Under the pieces are notes generated by a model. That model was not told the origin of the DNA. It searched no databases and saw only the letters and a program-made list of their open reading frames with translations. A stretch of 64,000 nucleotides of DNA, taken from positions 3,769,001 to 3,833,000 of the forward strand of contig BSDZ01000004.1 of NCBI GenBank assembly GCA_030268105.1. Reading direction: 5' to 3'. The translations under genes were made by a program, and so were the position numbers. Origin of the DNA: Volvox africanus (taxonomy: Eukaryota > Chlorophyta > Chlorophyceae > Chlamydomonadales > Volvocaceae). Below, piece after piece: positions 53,201-64,000 of the stretch; positions within the stretch are counted from its first letter, which is position 1, and each line of letters begins with the position of its first letter.

Positions 53201-56200
53201 CCGGGCTGCGTGCAGGTCCATCTGCGGCCATGAAGGTTTGGGCGTAAGGCTTAGACCACACACGCCGTGGTCATGTCACTCAATTTGGAAGTGTGGGGAC
53301 CAAGGCGAGCACACGAAGGTGAGTGAGAATCTGATCCGCCGCTGATCCAAACAACGTCCCCTGTTGTAAGCACCTAGCTCGTTCCTTCGGATCAAACGGA
53401 TGCAATGGCACAGGATGTCCATTAAGGCGCAACGCCTTAGTTGTGTTGGTCCTCACGAAACAGACTTATCACCCGTTGCAACCTAAAGCCAGCCCTCACT
53501 CCAGCCGCCACGGGCTGGCGAGATCCGCTTGCCGAGAAACAACCTCCGAGAAACAACCTCCCGCCACCCGAGGTCAAATCCTCGTTCCAACCACCAGGAC
53601 CATTAGTGAATTCACAGCGTACCTCTGCCAGGGCACCCAGGCCCCCAGGTAGCTGCGCCGCACCCGTCTTGAACGCCCTAACCCAGGCGCGCACGAAATC
53701 CGAACGGAATGCGCCCTCGAAGAAGCCGCTATCTGACAGATGCGTCACCGCTGATGGCGAAACCGCACCACCACCCGGTGGCCGCACACCGCCGTCCGGA
53801 TACACCATGCCGCTGTCTGCCCGACTACGGGCATCCGCCTCAGCTGTTGACAGCACCGTCCAAAGCGCCTCCAGCGCAGCTTCACGCTCTGCTTCGGTGA
53901 GGTTGGCGGCGTTGAGCCCGCCGGCGGCGGCGGCGGCTGCATTGCCGCCGCTTGCGGCCGTCGAGTCGACAGGTAGCTGCATTCCCGCATGGGCCATGTC
54001 ACCTAATATATCGGCGAACAACTCCGTAACGTCCTGCTTGCTGACCCAGCCATCGCCATCGTTGTCATATTGGGAAAAGAGCTGCACGGACGGAGTCACA
54101 TGGCGAGGCGGAGGAAACGTGGTGAGGCAGTGGGAGTCCTTGAGACTAGGGACATATCTTAAAGCTCACTATCTCGTCAAAAAAACGGCCTCGTCACACT
54201 ATAACAGGGACGAAGCACTATGACCAGGACCGACTGCCCAACCAAGTGCATACATCAATATGGACTGTAGGTATAGGCAATACCAGCAGCTGAACAGTGG
54301 CTAAGGCTCAATCCCGTCCTGGCCTGGTGGTAATCCCCTTTCTCGAGCCCGTTGTTATCCTCATCACATTTTGTTTCCGTGATCGCCAACGCATGTGAGC
54401 TCTTCCAGAGATAAGGGAGTCCAAAGTTTCAACGCTATACTTAACCTCTATTCCACGCCCAAACGCACTCACCTCGGGCAACACCTCCCGAAAAACGTTC
54501 TCCATGCGTGCATACTCGCCACACAGCGCATCCAGGAACACGGCAGAGCTAATACGCTTGAACTCACCGCGGCCCATCTCGAACTGTCGCACCTGTGAGT
54601 GGGAAAGGGCCAGCAGGCGTGTGGACGAAAGCGCGGGGTGGGCCTATGGAAGCAAGGGTTCCATCAAACGTTAGCATAGTCACGACTACAGAAGCAACGA
54701 CCATGACGTGGACGACATTGGCTTCCACCTCCATCGATGTCCACCTCCACCTCCACCATAACCCTTTACCTGCTGCAGCTCTGCGCCGTAGCTGCCAGGT
54801 GACACGAAATACGAGTCCAGCTCAGCGGCTATGATGGGCTCTGCCTTTGAACTGAGCATCTGTGCGAATACATAGGCGGTCTTCGCAGAACGCCGCATCA
54901 GCACCTACACGCATATACGTGTTTATGGGCAATGGGCGAACGGACAGAGCTGGTAAATATTCGTGTGCGTGTGTATACGTGTGTGTGTGTGTATACGTGT
55001 GTGTGTGTGCATGTGTGTGTGTGTGTGTGTGTGTGCGTGCGCGCGCCCGCAGGGGCCCGGCGGCGTGATGGGACTCCCAAGGGCGGCATAAACGTTTGAA
55101 GCAAAACACGCCGTGCGAGCATGGTGGGATGGAGGACGACGAGGTGAGGGGTGAGTAAGTGCCAGCATAAACTGGCCCAATACCCTCGCTACTCACCATT
55201 TTCCCTATACCCTCTCCGAGAATATCCCGCGACTGTGCTATCCCCGAGAAGTCCCTAACGCTGCAAGCGCGGCTCCGGCCTCAACTCACCCTCTCTGCCA
55301 CCCAGAGCGCCTTGCGCACGTCCACCGGTGCAGAGTCGCCCTTACGTGTCCCCACGGGCAGGTAGTCCGCGGGAAAATCGCAGCAGGGGACCCGAGAGGG
55401 TTCCTGCAGCCTGCGGGTAGCTGCGGGGTTCCAGAGCCGCACACGCAACCAAAGAGGCAGGGACAGCAAAGACGGCGGAGGGCGGCGAGCTGAGCGCAGC
55501 ACAGATGGCGAGAGAGTCAGGAACTGACAGCAACTGAGGCTGTTGGCGGACCATGACGGTACCCAAAACCACATCGATATTCCTAGTTTTCTACAAGTCT
55601 GTCATAAACATGCGCATGGGAATAGGAAATACAATTACGGACCAGTATAAAAGTAAGTTATCATTACCGCAATCGATAATAGGGCGAAGGCGGCCAATCC
55701 CGTGCGCTCCAGAGTCGGTTTTCACAAGTTTTCACAAGTACACATGACTTCCCCCGGCAACAAGATTAATATATCCATCGTGGGCAGAAGGGGTGAAACC
55801 TCCTGTGGTGCTCCCGACCTTCATGGCGCCCGAAGCCGAACCCACCATCCATGTAGGCGCATAGCACGCGGGTGTCCCACTCCTCCATGACGAACCGCTG
55901 GAAGGTGCCGACCCGTGGGTCGTTGCCGCAGTATTGCAGGCATGTGGCCACCAGCTGCGCGGCGTACTGGTTCACCAGATCCTTTGTGCCGTATTGACCT
56001 GCAAGGTTAGAACAGATACCGTGCAGACAGCGAAGCGTCAGGAAGTTGAGCCATACGCCGACGGGCTCGCAATTTGGGGCATAACCTTGGGCACGTACCG
56101 AGTCTCATGCCTGTGGTATCTAACCCTCATCTACTTAAGTAGATTTAAGATTCAGGCCGGCACTGATAACAAAATTGCTACCCTTTCTAAGCCGTCAGAA

Positions 56201-59200
56201 TCATCCAAATTTCATCGCCGTTACCAGCGCATTACGCATTAGCCCTCGGGAGATTCCTCGATACTGCCTTAAATGCTCTTCGAACCCCAAGCCCTAAGCC
56301 TCAACTCATACCTGATAAATGTTGGAACATGTACTCAATCATCGTCAAAGGCTCCTGACCAATTTTCGAACGCTGCTCGTCACTGGTGGCCTTGCCCCTG
56401 TACACGGAGTCAATAAGTTTCAGCAGCCACTCCAACGTGCGTGGTTTTGCATCGGCGTAGCGCGTCAACGCATCCTGCAAACGCGCGGTTGCAGCGGCGC
56501 GGTCGGGGCGGATGTACACTGGCGTTGGACCGCCGCCACCGCCGGCGCCGCCACCAGCGGCGCCGCCTGTGCGCCATGCCGATATTGTTGCGGCAACATT
56601 GCCCCCGCCACTGCCGCCGCCACCGCCGCCACCGCCGCCACCGCCGCCACCACCCTCCCCGTCGCCAGAGGCGGCTGCCTCCGCCGCGCGCTGTTGAGCT
56701 GCAGCTAGCATCGCTGCCGGTAGCGTCACGCGGTTCGATGGTGCAGCGAAGCCGGAGTTTCCAACGCTGCGCACAGCGGCGGTTGAAGTGCGGCCCAGCA
56801 CCGGTGCCTGGGGAATCGTCGCCGCCATGGCGCGCTCGCGTGCCTTCTCCTTGACTGCTGCGAGGCGACTGACCTTGGCACCCTTGCCGCCCTTGCTTTC
56901 CCCGGCGTTGTCCCGGCTGCCCTTGACGCTACCACGAGAGCCGGGCGTACGGACGCCGTCAGTAGGGCCAACTGCATTGTCCCCATCGGCCTGATTAGGC
57001 AGTCGGGGATTGCGCGGGTCGATCCCTGCAAGGTGGTCGCCCATGGGCAGGGAGCAAACGCTCCATGGTGGTGAGACGGTAAGGCCTGAGGTGTCTGTTT
57101 CTTCGGGAATAATGCTTGCACGCGAAGCCATGCACAAATCGAGTGGTGGGAAAAGCAAAAGAAGGTCATTCACCGGATGCAGACGGCCCAAATGCCGTCG
57201 CATGATATGGACATATGCTGGTCATGAAGTGGTGAGGAGTCACACGCGGATGGAGAGTGCGGCACGTCATCATATAGCTCACTGCATCTGTGGCCTGTGT
57301 GGTTCCCCAGCATGAAACCCATGAAGCCATCGTTCTTCCCGACCTACCAAGCGCTTCAAGCGCATCACAGAGCTGCGAGTAGCGCTTTTTCGCGTCCAGC
57401 AGCTCCCTCCGGACGGCCGCCACCTCCCGACCGCGGGCCTCTGCCGTCTGCGCCAAGTCAGTCCGCGCGGCCTCGGCAGATTCCGCTACCAGCTTCAGCT
57501 GCAGGAGGAGAAAAGAAGGAAAGAGGAAGACAGAGGTTATAATAGCGCAAGGCGAAACGTGTGAAAATGCGAGGAGATTGAGCCGACCAAGTTTTTACGT
57601 TTGCTTGAGGAAGGGAGGTCAGAGGTGAAACAGGGACGGTAGCTTGGGGTTCGTGCAGCGAAGGATGACGGTGATGGTTTCAGAGGTTGATCGGGCTCGA
57701 TAGCGAGGTGGCACAGGAAGGTGTCAAGGATGATGAGGATTTGTGGAGACATTCAGGATCCCGTGGTGGATGGTCCCTCTGTCGTCTTGGTGACAAAAAA
57801 GGATACAAAGGAAAAGGTACCAAAAAACAGGTGTTAGAATCCTCAACGCAGCACATCCACCACATCATACGCATCATACGACACTCGACCTTACCTTTTC
57901 CAGCTGCTTGGACAACGTGCCAGCTTCCGAAGACAGGGAGGACATGTACTGGCGGAGGGCGGTCAGCAAGCCGTCCGTCCCATCGGCTGCATGGACAAGA
58001 GGCATAGCCAGGTGGGGGAATGGAGAACCAGCCACCGTGATACCGAATGTAACTGGAAACCGTACTTTATGGACCATACCACGTGTGGGCGGGACCTTAA
58101 GCCACCACCCTTCCAAGCCGTTCCTGGATTATCCATTTTATTGATAAGATTGTAGCCAGCCAGGTCCCTGTGCCCAGGCCTTAATGATTAAAACCTCGCG
58201 AGCACATCCCCAGTGCTGGGCGCACCCACCATCGTCGTTGGGATTTCCCACAATGCCAATCTCGCCCAGCGCCTCCCGCAGCGCCTTCATTTGCTTCGCC
58301 GCCTCTGCGATGTCCGGGTCTGCCACACCCCGCAGCAGCTCCGGTCCTGTCTGACAGCTGTTGCTCGCGACGTTGAATGCTCGGCCTCGCGGCAGCGGCG
58401 TCGTCGGCGAGGGGCTTCGAGAAAATGAACCCACAGTGCTCATTGTGCCACCTTGTCCTTCGACGGCGCTACCGCTGCCGCGGCCATTGTGGCCATGGCC
58501 GCCATGAGCTCCGTGCGCAGCTTGCGGGTCTTGCGAATTGTGTGAGGACACCTGACCCACCTGGGTAAAGCTGGCGCCGGGGGTGCTTCGGGTGCCACCG
58601 CTAGCTGTGCCGGAGGGAGCGCCGTACCCGTCGCCGCCGGCCGCCTGCCCTTCACCACCGGTCCCAGCACCTCCAGGGCCGAAGCTACCTGGGGCGGGGC
58701 CGCCTGCTCCCCCCACCGCGTTGTTGTCACCACCGCCTCCAGCGTTGCCCCGTCCCTTGTTCTTGCCTTTGTTCTTCTTCTTCGCCTTACCGTCCTGCCG
58801 GTTGGCGCTTCCATCCTGCTTACCGGTGCTATTGACGTTCCCAGGGCCTGGCACGATTCCGGTTCCGACGGACCGTGGCGCACCCGGCACCACATCAGGG
58901 GAGGCCGAGCGGGAGGTGGCGCGGGAGATGGGCGTCCGGGTGCCGGTGGGGAGATCCTCTTCGGCGCCAGACAGTGTACGCGGGATGGGCGAGCTGCTGC
59001 TGCGGGCCTGAAGCGATCGACTGCAAATTCGGGACAAACCGCGCAGGCACAAGGCGCGTAGGATGAGTTTGGTGCGAACAGGGACAAAATGCGCAGGCCT
59101 CGAAACACAGAAATGCCCTCCCAATCCCTTCCTCCCGCTCGTCGCCGCTCGCACCTGTCCCTGGACGGAAGCTCCTGGTCCAGCACTTCCACTTCTTCCT

Positions 59201-62200
59201 CATCCTCAAGAATGCCGTCCTCGTCAGCGAATCCCGTCGGGGAAATCTCCGGGTGCAGCTCGCCGCCCGCAGCACCTAAGGCCTCGTCCCCGCCCAGCAC
59301 ATCCTCGTGCCCCTGCCCCTGCCCAGGGAAGACCTCGTCCTCCGTGTCGCTGCCGCCCTGGCCGCCATGCCGGACGGCGCCGTCCTCACCCCCGAACTCC
59401 TCATCGTCCTCAACATCCTCAGAGCTCTGCTCGGGAGAGCAAGGCAGAGCGCGATGCACAATCACGGCGTCTGCTTGGCAATGCGCAGTGCTTGGCAAGG
59501 GGCCTCTTAGGGTTCGTCGTTTCGCACATGCATCTCGCTGCTCCGCTTTGAGGCAAAATGACATGGAGGGTCTATAAGCGCCATGTACGGCAAGCAGGGC
59601 GAAACCTCAGCCGCCATGGGGGAGGCCGGCACGTACGAACAGGGTTCCAGCAACCAGTATCCCGGGTGTCAGCCGCGATCCCCCCGCGTCCACTGTGCTA
59701 ACAATCCCTACCGTAGACAGCGCTAAGCTCTCGTAAGCGCGAGTGGAATTTCCTGCACTCGCGAGACACCCTTCACGCTTCCGACCGGTTTCCTTTATCA
59801 CCCCCGTTTGCTGTAGGTGGTCCCACAATGGAAGGACGCACAACCCGCTTCAACCATTCGCCGAACGGTGGCGTGCTTTAGGTAGGTAGACTCATGATCC
59901 ACGTAACAGTCTGTAATCCGTACCTCGCCCGTGCCGCGAAGCGCCGCCTCCGCCAACATTGATAGCGCGCTATTGGGGTCGGGCTCGTCGCTATCTAAGT
60001 CACTGTCAGAGGCTGTGGGGTCCGAGTGAGGCATGTAAAGACGGGGACATGGGCGAGCCGGATGTCAATTGTTTCAGCGAGATATCAGGCGGCGTGGAAT
60101 GTAGTGGCGTCGCGTGGCGTGATGGCGCCAATAAATCCAGTATTGACACTTTTGGTCGCCGCCCGCGACCCACAGCTCCCCCGGATGGACCCCACACCAC
60201 GATCAATTGGCTTTCTCTCATCCTCTCATTGTCCTTTTGTAACGTCACCACCCTCCACTCCCTTTCCTCCCCTCCCCTTAACTTCTTACCGCCCTCATCC
60301 CTGACCAAGCTCCTCCCCAACGACATCCTACCGTTCTGTTGCTGATGCTGGCGCTCCAGCGCCGCCGCCGCTGCTGCCTCCGCCTCCAGCTCCTCCGGAG
60401 ATGGCTCCGGGTCGCCCTCCGCAAGCACCTCGTCCACAAGCTCGTCGCCTGTAGTGTCCGCCGCAGCCACAGCCGTCACCTGCTCCTCCATCACAAAATG
60501 ACTGTCTTCTGCGTCCTGCGTCACGTCTCGAACCTGAAGCGCAAGGCAAGGCAAGGAAGGTATCCAGTCAACCACAGACCCGGACAACGGTCAAAGAGAA
60601 ACGAGAAGGAAGGGTACATATTGGGAGGGATGGACAGGGACTGGGAAAGCAGAGAGAGAGAGAGAGAAGGGAGGGGGTAGAGTGAAGAGGAGTTTAAGGA
60701 CTTAACGAGTTGAAACGGCTGATGTGGTAACGGTTAGGTTATAGCCAGCAAGTACTTGCCACTCCTCGCAATCTGATGAATGGTCGCCTATGTTGGATAG
60801 AACCTAGCCTGACCCATCCCACCGTGCAACTCCACATGCCCCCACTCTTACCCTCACCTAAATCCATCTACGGCTCACATACCTTTTGGAGGCTATGTAG
60901 GATGTTCTTGAGGCCCTGCTCGATCTGCTGCAGCTCTGGAAATGCCTCCTCACCCAGTAGCTCAAAGGATACCTTCCCGTTGCCACCAGCTGTCGCCCCC
61001 TGCATGACGGTGCGCAGGTGGCCGTGCAGCCCCGCGATCAAGTCCACGAGCTGGGCTGTCTGCGACTTGGTGTACGAGACGGCGTTGTACAGCACGTCTC
61101 GGTCGCGCTGCGGTGGGCCGAGAAGGAGGGGCGGCACACGGCGGGTGAATGGGTAAGTTTTGGAGGGGCAAAGACAAAGAGGCACGCCAGTGCAGTGCAG
61201 GAAGCACACACGTAGGGCTCGCAAGAGTACAAAACGGCGCAAAACACGGCAAAGCAAAGCTAGGCGACATCAGAGAGAGAAAAAGAAGCCCCAAAATACA
61301 TGTTGGGACCGCGACAGGCAGACGCACCCCATCACCATTGCGTCGGTACGCCATAGCTTTTAAATGTGGTCACGTGGGACTGCGCCGTCGCAGAGATAGT
61401 CCCCCAGAAGGCAATAAATACTAAGCGGGAACTGGGAACCTGGGCTAACCAAACCGCCGTATGCACATAACCCGACGCCCCTCATGGCGCACCGTCATGA
61501 GCTCGAGCTGCTGCTGGGTGTTCCGCAGCTTCCGAGCCAATCGGTAGGCGTTACGCCGCTGCTCGCGCCTGCCCGAGACGCAGATGGTGACGGAAAAAAG
61601 GACCGAGGAAAACATTAAGGGCAGGTAACACCTTGCATTGCAAGTTACCACCAAAGAGAAGGGGCGGAAATGCTCAAGGGCCCCTCCTATGCCTGTTGCT
61701 TGCCATGGCGGATTGTGTCAGTTCCCATGTCGTAGGCCAAGGGAGCACCCATCCATTACCGTACGCTCTTCGCTTTTCCATCTTCCCGTCCAAATTTAAT
61801 ACGCGTCCTTGATACGTGACCCGACGCCCTCTCCGTCCCCGCTGAAAGTTTCGGGTTTTATGTTGGACTTCACGTTGAAATTGAAATCGCTTTCTATTCT
61901 GCACACCCATCTTTGCAATCCCCATCAGGTGGCTCCTGAACATCTTCGCGCACCGGTATGTCTTGAGCTCCTTGCGGTAATGGGCGATAATCTTATCGTT
62001 CTCCCGCAGCAGCGCATCCCGCTCGCGACCTGCCAACAAGGCTTCCGCTCGGGATGCCTGAGGAAGGGACAATCGGGGGCGAGGGGAGGAGATCGCCCGG
62101 AGCACTGGCGTGTTGTTTGCGGAAGCTTGGCAACCAGTCAGAGGCGAAGGGCCACACAAATAACGGTGTAATCATCATGATGCTTGCAAAAGTGTCCAAC

Positions 62201-64000
62201 ATGCCAGTCGTTTGGCCAGTGGCTGGTATGGTCCATTCGTCTTAAGGAAGGCCATTCTGTAAGAATACAGCTGTATTGGGAGAAATCCGCTTGTATTGGA
62301 AATCGTATGCCAACCCTAACCCCCATGCGGCAGGCTTCAAAATCGTTACAGCAAGATGGACGCGGGCCATGGGCTTCATCCCGCACTTGCCTCTAGAGCG
62401 GTTGCCAACTCCTCACGGGCCGTGCGACTCTCCAGCTCCCAGTCAATCAAGGGGTCAAGCCTACATGGTGCACGAAGGGGAACGTAAGATAGGCAACGAG
62501 ATAATCATATGCAAACGGTCCTGATGGCGCTGTCGCTTTGCGTGGCTTCATGAACCTTTTGTTCATACACAATCAACGGTTCGTAGTCTGTCAGCAACCT
62601 CTTGCCCATCCTCTTCTCAACCTCACCCACGCAAACACAGACACATAAACGCTCACTCTCGGCCCTAATCCACCGCCAATCCGCCCACCAATCCGCCCAC
62701 CGCCAATCCGCCCACCTGCGTATTTTGGCCGCTTGCTCCGCCGCAGTGACACTTAGTTGCTCCTGGGCCTTTCGTGCGGCAGCCAGCCCACTGTCCATGA
62801 GGGCCGTGTGCAGGTTCCAAAGCCGGGCCAAAAGTGCCCCCTCCTCAAAGCACCGGTGCGCCACGTTTTGCACCACCGCGTTAGCCACAGCGGCAGTAGC
62901 CTGCAGCAGTAGCGGCGGCCACGTCAGGGACATCGATACGGATTCGTATACTCGCATGGAGGAGTGGCTACTGTATGATGTACAAGCAACATGATGACGC
63001 AAATTCAGGATCCGCAGGATTTGAGCGCGGACAAAATGTTGCATAAAACAATGAAAATGATCACACGCCCCTCGTGCAGCAGGTCCACATGCACGCCCTA
63101 CGACTTCTCCTACCCCAACTCCAAACATACCTCCACCATGGATGACCAAAGCTGCGAGTCCGTAGAGACATTGTTCAAGCTAGAGCTCAGATCCTTTAGA
63201 CCGGCGGCGACGCTGCCAAAGCGCATCGCCAAGGCTGCCTTGCTGCCGCTGGACGCAGCAGCTGCTGCCGCGGCGGCGGCGGCGGCGATGGAGCGCCGAT
63301 GGCTGCCGCCGCCGCCGGATCCACCCCCGCCCCCACCAGCGTTTCCGGAAGCACCTTGAGCGCGCATCGACGCATCGCGTACCGACGCTGTGCTGGCTAG
63401 CCCGAATGTCCCGGAGCTGGCAGTGATGGAGCCGCCACCACCATGGTTCCCCGTCGCTGCTGCCGCCGCCCCAGCCGTCACTCCCTTCCTTTCGGCGCCG
63501 CCGTTAGCTTTTGCTCCAATAAGATGTTGCTCCCACAACAACCCAATGGTGCTGTCCAGCCAGTCAGCCATAAGCTGCACCTGCCGGCGGTTGCTGGGCC
63601 TTGCAGTAATCATCTGCCCTAGCGACAGCGGCAACATCAAGTCATCCATCACATCAGTGATGCCGGCTGCGTTGGCCGCCGCCGCCGCCGTCACCGCGTT
63701 CATGCCTCCGTTCTGGAACATGTCTCGCGGCGTCGCCCCCAGGCCGGCGATAATGCCGCCACGAAGCTCTGCAAGCGCGCTATACATGCTGTGTGGCAGG
63801 CCTGCACCGCCCCAAGGCTGCTCGGCCCCAGGTGCGGGCACTCCTAGCGCGGCATGCAGGTTCGAGCGGGGTACAAGTGGCGGCAAATTAGGTCCATGAG
63901 GACCCTGTGGCGCAGCCGCTGTTGCCGAGGCTTGGGCGTTCATGCTGGCCGCTGACTGCGATAAGGCATCTATTGCCGACTGGGCCGTTACTGCGCTGTA
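50265..64000 (-). CDS. Very large coiled-coil / EF-hand protein, 5' part beyond window, one frameshift
   Basis: Twenty-two exons on the - strand, the first running off the right edge: 64000-63131, 62900-62716, 62460-62391, 62057-61954, 61568-61493, 61107-60883, 60533-60332, 60012-59924, 59426-59155, 58999-58230, 57986-57895, 57498-57348, 57025-56312, 55999-55842, 55410-55290, 54904-54770, 54592-54473, 54081-53623, 53221-53081, 52576-52414, 52093-51925, 50943-50265. About 1,988 codons lie in the window. Phases agree everywhere except one extra base near 55,980. Features in order: a helical N-part with poly-Ala/Gly runs; coiled coils (RDALLRENDKIIAHYRKELK, REQRRNAYRLARKLRNTQQQ, EVAAVRRELLDAKKRYSQL); an acidic Glu/Asp-rich segment; Gly-rich linkers; a helical domain (TLEWLLKLIDSVYRGKATSD, NQYAAQLVATCLQYC); one canonical EF-hand loop DNDGDGWVSKQD; and a Ser/Pro/Arg-rich tail. 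A centriolar, basal-body or flagellar structural protein is a reasonable guess, but I do not recognise it. Confidence 0.75.
51410..51924. other. AT-rich block inside the last intron of the EF-hand gene
   Basis: About 500 bp of clearly lower GC than the surroundings, between the last two exons (intron 50944-51924). It contains the palindrome AGACTCAG-ATT-CTGAGTCT near 51530-51550, poly-T/poly-A runs, and no ORF. It could be an insertion, for example of organellar DNA or an element remnant, or just an AT-rich intron. Confidence 0.5.
54958..55046 (+). repeat. GT-dinucleotide microsatellite
   Basis: Imperfect GT/TATAC run ending in GTGCGTGCGCGCGC, in the intron 54905-55289 of the EF-hand gene. 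Confidence 0.9.
56626..56665 (-). repeat. Poly-Gly codon run
   Basis: A GCCGCC/ACC trinucleotide array on + encodes about 14 consecutive Gly residues on the - strand, within the exon 57025-56312 of the EF-hand protein. A similar GCG/GCC run at 63255-63290 encodes poly-Ala in the first visible exon. Confidence 0.85.

Noticed and set aside
58440..59564. 374-aa - strand ORF running through 58.4-59.6 kb
   Set aside because: Its first part overlaps the real acidic exon 59426-59155, but past the splice donor it switches to the wrong frame; the true downstream exon is 58999-58230.

Overview
The window looks like nuclear DNA of a green alga of the volvocine (Chlamydomonadales) type, possibly a multicellular relative such as Volvox. 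Genes are split by many short GT-AG introns with GTGAG/GTGCG/GTACG-type donors. Coding exons are GC-rich with long Ala, Gly, Pro and Gln runs, while introns and intergenic DNA have lower GC and carry minisatellites. TGTAA, the usual green-algal polyadenylation signal, follows several genes. Several products are chloroplast-type proteins. The genus call is an inference. I see no bacterial features, rRNA, tRNA or CRISPR.

Layout, left to right. (1) About 1.0-2.9 kb, +: unrecognised Ser/Pro/Ala-rich protein. (2) 4.13-8.80 kb, +: AlkB-type 2-oxoglutarate/Fe(II) dioxygenase with a long Gln-rich N-terminus (7 exons, 575 aa). (3) 9.87-about 13.05 kb, -: RAP-domain protein, probably an organellar RNA factor. 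(4) 14.74-18.75 kb, -: AIMP1/Arc1p-like tRNA-binding protein (11 exons, 428 aa). (5) 19.18-24.66 kb, +: large protein with the ankyrin C-terminal half of long SBP-box (SPL/CRR1-like) proteins but no SBP zinc finger. (6) 24.7-29.2 kb: no convincing gene. (7) 29.17-33.34 kb, +: LHC-like/PsbS-like four-helix thylakoid protein built from two related units. (8) 35.72-37.29 kb, -: HHL1-like chloroplast protein. (9) 37.51-41.53 kb, +: N-acetyl-gamma-glutamyl-phosphate reductase (ARGC; 8 exons, 386 aa). (10) 43.01-48.54 kb, +: unrecognised 1,013-aa Gln/Pro-rich protein. (11) 50.27 kb to beyond the right edge, -: very large coiled-coil/EF-hand protein with at least 22 exons and one apparent single-base frameshift.

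Exon models were built by hand. I joined exons only where splice sites and reading phase agreed; several complete models close in phase from start to stop, which is the main support for them. HHL1-like and ARGC are divergent across 221 bp, and the AIMP1-like and SPL-like genes across about 430 bp. Two neighbours, the LHC-like and HHL1-like genes, belong to families linked to high-light protection of photosystems; whether they are co-regulated is not shown here. No complete new multi-gene system is evident. The most unusual items are the LHC-like gene whose two halves share intron positions, the SBP-less SPL-like protein, the two large unrecognised proteins, and two inverted-repeat elements sitting in introns.
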